From the NCBI GenBank assembly GCA_019685655.1, contig JABFQP010000004.1, positions 62,001-126,000 on the forward strand: a DNA stretch of 64,000 nucleotides, written 5' to 3'. This document shows positions 61,889 to 64,000 of this stretch, in pieces (within the stretch, counting starts at the first letter, position 1; each line of letters starts with the position of its first letter). The translations under genes and the position numbers were made by a program. The notes under the pieces were generated by a model, which saw only the letters and a program-made list of their open reading frames with translations, was not told the origin of the DNA and searched no databases. The stretch comes from Candidatus Bathyarchaeota archaeon A05DMB-5. Its GTDB lineage: Archaea; Thermoproteota; Bathyarchaeia; Bathyarchaeales; Bathycorpusculaceae.

Positions 61889-63568
61889 ATGTTTGATAGG
61901 CACAAGTTGGAGGAAATCCGCAAGCTAAAGGAGAAGTGGGAGAAGGAAACAGTTGCTAAGAGTTTTGAGAAACTCCCTGAAAAAGGAGAATTCACAACCA
62001 CCTCCGACATTCCAGTTAATCGAGTTTACACCCCTGTTGACATTGCAGAACATGATTATCTGCGAGATTTAGGGTTTCCAGGCGAGTATCCATTTACTCG
62101 CGGTGTTTATCCAACCATGTATCGCGCTAGATTGTGGACCATGCGCCAATATGCAGGTTTTGGCACGGCAGAACAAACGAACAAACGTTTCAAATATTTG
62201 CTGGAACAAGGACAAAAGGGCTTGAGTGTCGCTTTTGATTTTCCAACGCAAGTTGGCTATGATTGTGACCATCCTATGGCGCGTGGTGAAGTAGGTAAGG
62301 CTGGCGTGAGTGTTAGCACTTTGCGGGATATGGAAACTGTCTTTGATGGAATTCCTTTGGATAAAATTACGACTTCTATGACGATAAATGCGCCTACAAA
62401 CGTTTTGCTTGCAATGTATATTGCTGTTGCGCAGAAGCAGGGCGTTGAACAATCCAAACTTGGCGGAACTGTCCAAAACGACGTTTTAAAGGAATACGTT
62501 GCTAGAGGCATGTACATTTTTCCGCCGAAGCCTTCAATGCGCATGGTTACGGATATTTTTGAATACTGCTCTCAGCACATGCCACAATGGAACACGATAA
62601 GCATAAGCGGCTACCACATTCGCGAAGCAGGCGCTACTGCGGTTCAAGAAATTGCCTTTACGTTTGCAAATGCAATCGCCTATGTACAAGCGGCAATTAA
62701 TCGTGGTTTAGACCTTGACAAGTTCGCTGGCAGATTATCCTTCTTCTTTGCTGCGCACAACAACTTTTTTGAGGAAATAGCCAAGTTCCGTGCAGCACGT
62801 AAACTTTGGGCAAAAATTATGCGTGAACGTTTTGGTGCAAAAAATCCGTCTTCGTGGATGTTGCGTTTTCACACGCAAACTTCAGGCGTTTTGCTTACTG
62901 CTCAGCAACCATACAACAACATTGTTAGAACGACGCTTCACGCTTTAGCTTCTGTTTTGGGTGGAACACAGTCATTACACACGAATTCGTTTGATGAAGC
63001 TTACGCGTTGCCCAGTGATCAAGCTGTGCTGGTTGCGCTTAGGACGCAGCAGATTATTGCGTATGAAAGTGGTGTAGTGGATACTGTTGACCCTTTGGCT
63101 GGTTCGTATTACATTGAGTATTTGACGAATGAAATTGAGGAGAAAGCCCAAAAGTATATTGAACAAATTGACGGTATGGGTGGAGCTGTAGCTGCTATTG
63201 AAAAGGGCTTCATGCAACGCGAGATCACGGAAAGTGCTTATCTCTATCAGAAGGAGGTTGAGAGCAAGAAACGAATAGTTGTGGGTGTGAATGAGTTCAT
63301 AACGGAAGAAGAGATTCCGATAAAAATTATGCAGATAGACCCGAAAATTGAAAAAACCTTGATTGGTAGGCTGCAACGGATAAAAAGAGAAAGGAATAAC
63401 GCTAAAGTGAGTGAAGTTTTAAGCAAATTGCGCAAAGCCGCAGAAAACGAAAAAGTGAATCTCATGCCTTTCGTTCTTGGCGCAGTAAAAGAATATGCAA
63501 CGTTAGGTGAGATTTGCGGGGTTCTACGTGAAATTTTTGGCGAATACAAACCTTCAACAATTTTCTAG
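61889..63568 (+). CDS. mcmA1: Methylmalonyl-CoA mutase, catalytic (N-terminal) subunit
   Basis: 559 residues, ATG with AAGGTG upstream. [17 protein letters not shown]-type start ([20 protein letters not shown]), [80 protein letters not shown] are the substrate-binding barrel of the mutase. The B12-binding domain is absent, so a separate small subunit is expected elsewhere. Interconverts methylmalonyl-CoA and succinyl-CoA. Confidence 0.95.
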   Translation: MFDRHKLEEIRKLKEKWEKETVAKSFEKLPEKGEFTTTSDIPVNRVYTPVDIAEHDYLRDLGFPGEYPFTRGVYPTMYRARLWTMRQYAGFGTAEQTNKRFKYLLEQGQKGLSVAFDFPTQVGYDCDHPMARGEVGKAGVSVSTLRDMETVFDGIPLDKITTSMTINAPTNVLLAMYIAVAQKQGVEQSKLGGTVQNDVLKEYVARGMYIFPPKPSMRMVTDIFEYCSQHMPQWNTISISGYHIREAGATAVQEIAFTFANAIAYVQAAINRGLDLDKFAGRLSFFFAAHNNFFEEIAKFRAARKLWAKIMRERFGAKNPSSWMLRFHTQTSGVLLTAQQPYNNIVRTTLHALASVLGGTQSLHTNSFDEAYALPSDQAVLVALRTQQIIAYESGVVDTVDPLAGSYYIEYLTNEIEEKAQKYIEQIDGMGGAVAAIEKGFMQREITESAYLYQKEVESKKRIVVGVNEFITEEEIPIKIMQIDPKIEKTLIGRLQRIKRERNNAKVSEVLSKLRKAAENEKVNLMPFVLGAVKEYATLGEICGVLREIFGEYKPSTIF

Positions 63569-63987
63569 CCGATAACGAAAAGGATTTCGCCTTCACTTAC
63601 TGAAGACCCCTCAGAAACGTTAGCTTCTTGGATTACTCCATTTTTTGGCGCGGTTATCTCGTTTTCCATTTTCATGGCTTCGATGATGCAGAGCACTTGA
63701 CCAGTCTTTACTTGGTCGCCTTTCTTAACTTTGACTGCGATTACTTTGCCTGTCATTGGCGCAGCTACGGCGCCTTCGATGGTTTGTCTTTGTGTTGTTG
63801 TTCGTTTTGTGGGTTGAAGTAGAACTGACTGATAGGCAGTCAGCATTGGTTTAGTTGTTGGCGTTTTTATTTCCGCTTTAAATGTTGCTTCTTCAACTTT
63901 CACTTGGAAAGGTTTTTCTCGGTCGATTTTTGGCAGTTCTATTTTGTATGTTTTGTCGTTTATTTTTATGCAGAACTGCTTTTCCAA
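63565..63987 (-). CDS. Biotin carboxyl carrier protein
   Basis: 140 residues from a TTG at 63987; the frame is open to the right edge, so it may start further upstream outside the window. The C-terminal biotinyl domain has [20 protein letters not shown] and [11 protein letters not shown] (biotinylated K106), preceded by a flexible linker. Probably the carrier subunit of a methylmalonyl/propionyl-CoA (de)carboxylase, given the adjacent mutase. Overlaps the mutase 3' end by four bases. Confidence 0.9.
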   Translation of the reverse strand: MEKQFCIKINDKTYKIELPKIDREKPFQVKVEEATFKAEIKTPTTKPMLTAYQSVLLQPTKRTTTQRQTIEGAVAAPMTGKVIAVKVKKGDQVKTGQVLCIIEAMKMENEITAPKNGVIQEANVSEGSSVSEGEILFVIG

Positions 63988-64000
63988 CGCGGATGTATCG

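Overview
The window looks like a chromosomal contig of an uncultivated archaeon, most consistent with Candidatus Bathyarchaeia or a close TACK-branch relative. The support is: archaeal information-processing genes (aEF-2, aIF-1A, HerA/NurA-type proteins, archaeal SRP RNA, RtcB with archease), tetrahydromethanopterin C1 enzymes, four-subunit pyruvate:ferredoxin oxidoreductase, archaeal AbrB-PhoU and PyrB/PyrI, TATA-box promoters, frequent TTG/GTG starts with GGTG/GGAG ribosome binding sites, and tRNA genes with introns, two of them at non-canonical positions. The taxonomic call is an inference from gene content only.

Layout. 1-9.4 kb: end of F420-dependent methylene-H4MPT dehydrogenase, a fused NAD(P)-type methylene-H4MPT dehydrogenase, a PhoU regulator, ATP-grasp, ECF-like and VIT1-like membrane proteins, M42 peptidase, a pentameric ligand-gated ion channel homologue and archease. 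9.4-15.8 kb: adenylate kinase, RtcB and small conserved archaeal proteins, then tRNA-Gly. 15.8-17.4 kb: SRP RNA (minus strand), then a short AT-rich accessory patch with a mobile-element-like fragment and a DUF4258/DUF2283 toxin-antitoxin-like pair. 17.7-21.0 kb: two phosphofructokinases with different phosphoryl-donor signatures and a class II aldolase. 21-32.7 kb: small zinc and membrane proteins, tRNA-Ser, an unusual NurA-HerA pair, the por operon and a B12-binding radical SAM protein. 32.8-39.4 kb: intron-containing tRNA-Asn, exported and zinc-ribbon proteins, pyrI/pyrB, a wHTH/ATP-cone/NrdD-like fusion and intron-containing tRNA-Pro. 39.4-48.3 kb: GlpX phosphatase, an enolase-superfamily epimerase, an ABC exporter, an OB-fold operon, aIF-1A, TRAM protein and tRNA-Pro(GGG). 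48.4-57.6 kb: purE-purC, a PurP-like enzyme, a kinase, a divergent aEF-2, OGG-type glycosylase and intron-containing tRNA-Met. 57.6-64 kb: flavodoxins, isochorismatase-like hydrolase, PepQ, a MoaD/SAMP protein, methylmalonyl-CoA mutase and a biotin carrier protein.

How it fits together. The H4MPT dehydrogenases and por operon point to anaerobic acetyl-CoA/C1 metabolism. PPi-type PFK, class II aldolase and GlpX are bacterial-type sugar-phosphate enzymes. Methylmalonyl-CoA mutase and the biotin carrier fit propionate or branched-chain metabolism. RtcB and archease would ligate exons of the intron-containing tRNAs seen here. Three genes are split by single-base shifts, two of them in homopolymers, which needs read-level checking. 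A roughly 19-27 bp element (core TATTTATAAGGGGGGT) occurs four times between genes, three times at convergent gene ends, and has no explanation from known features.
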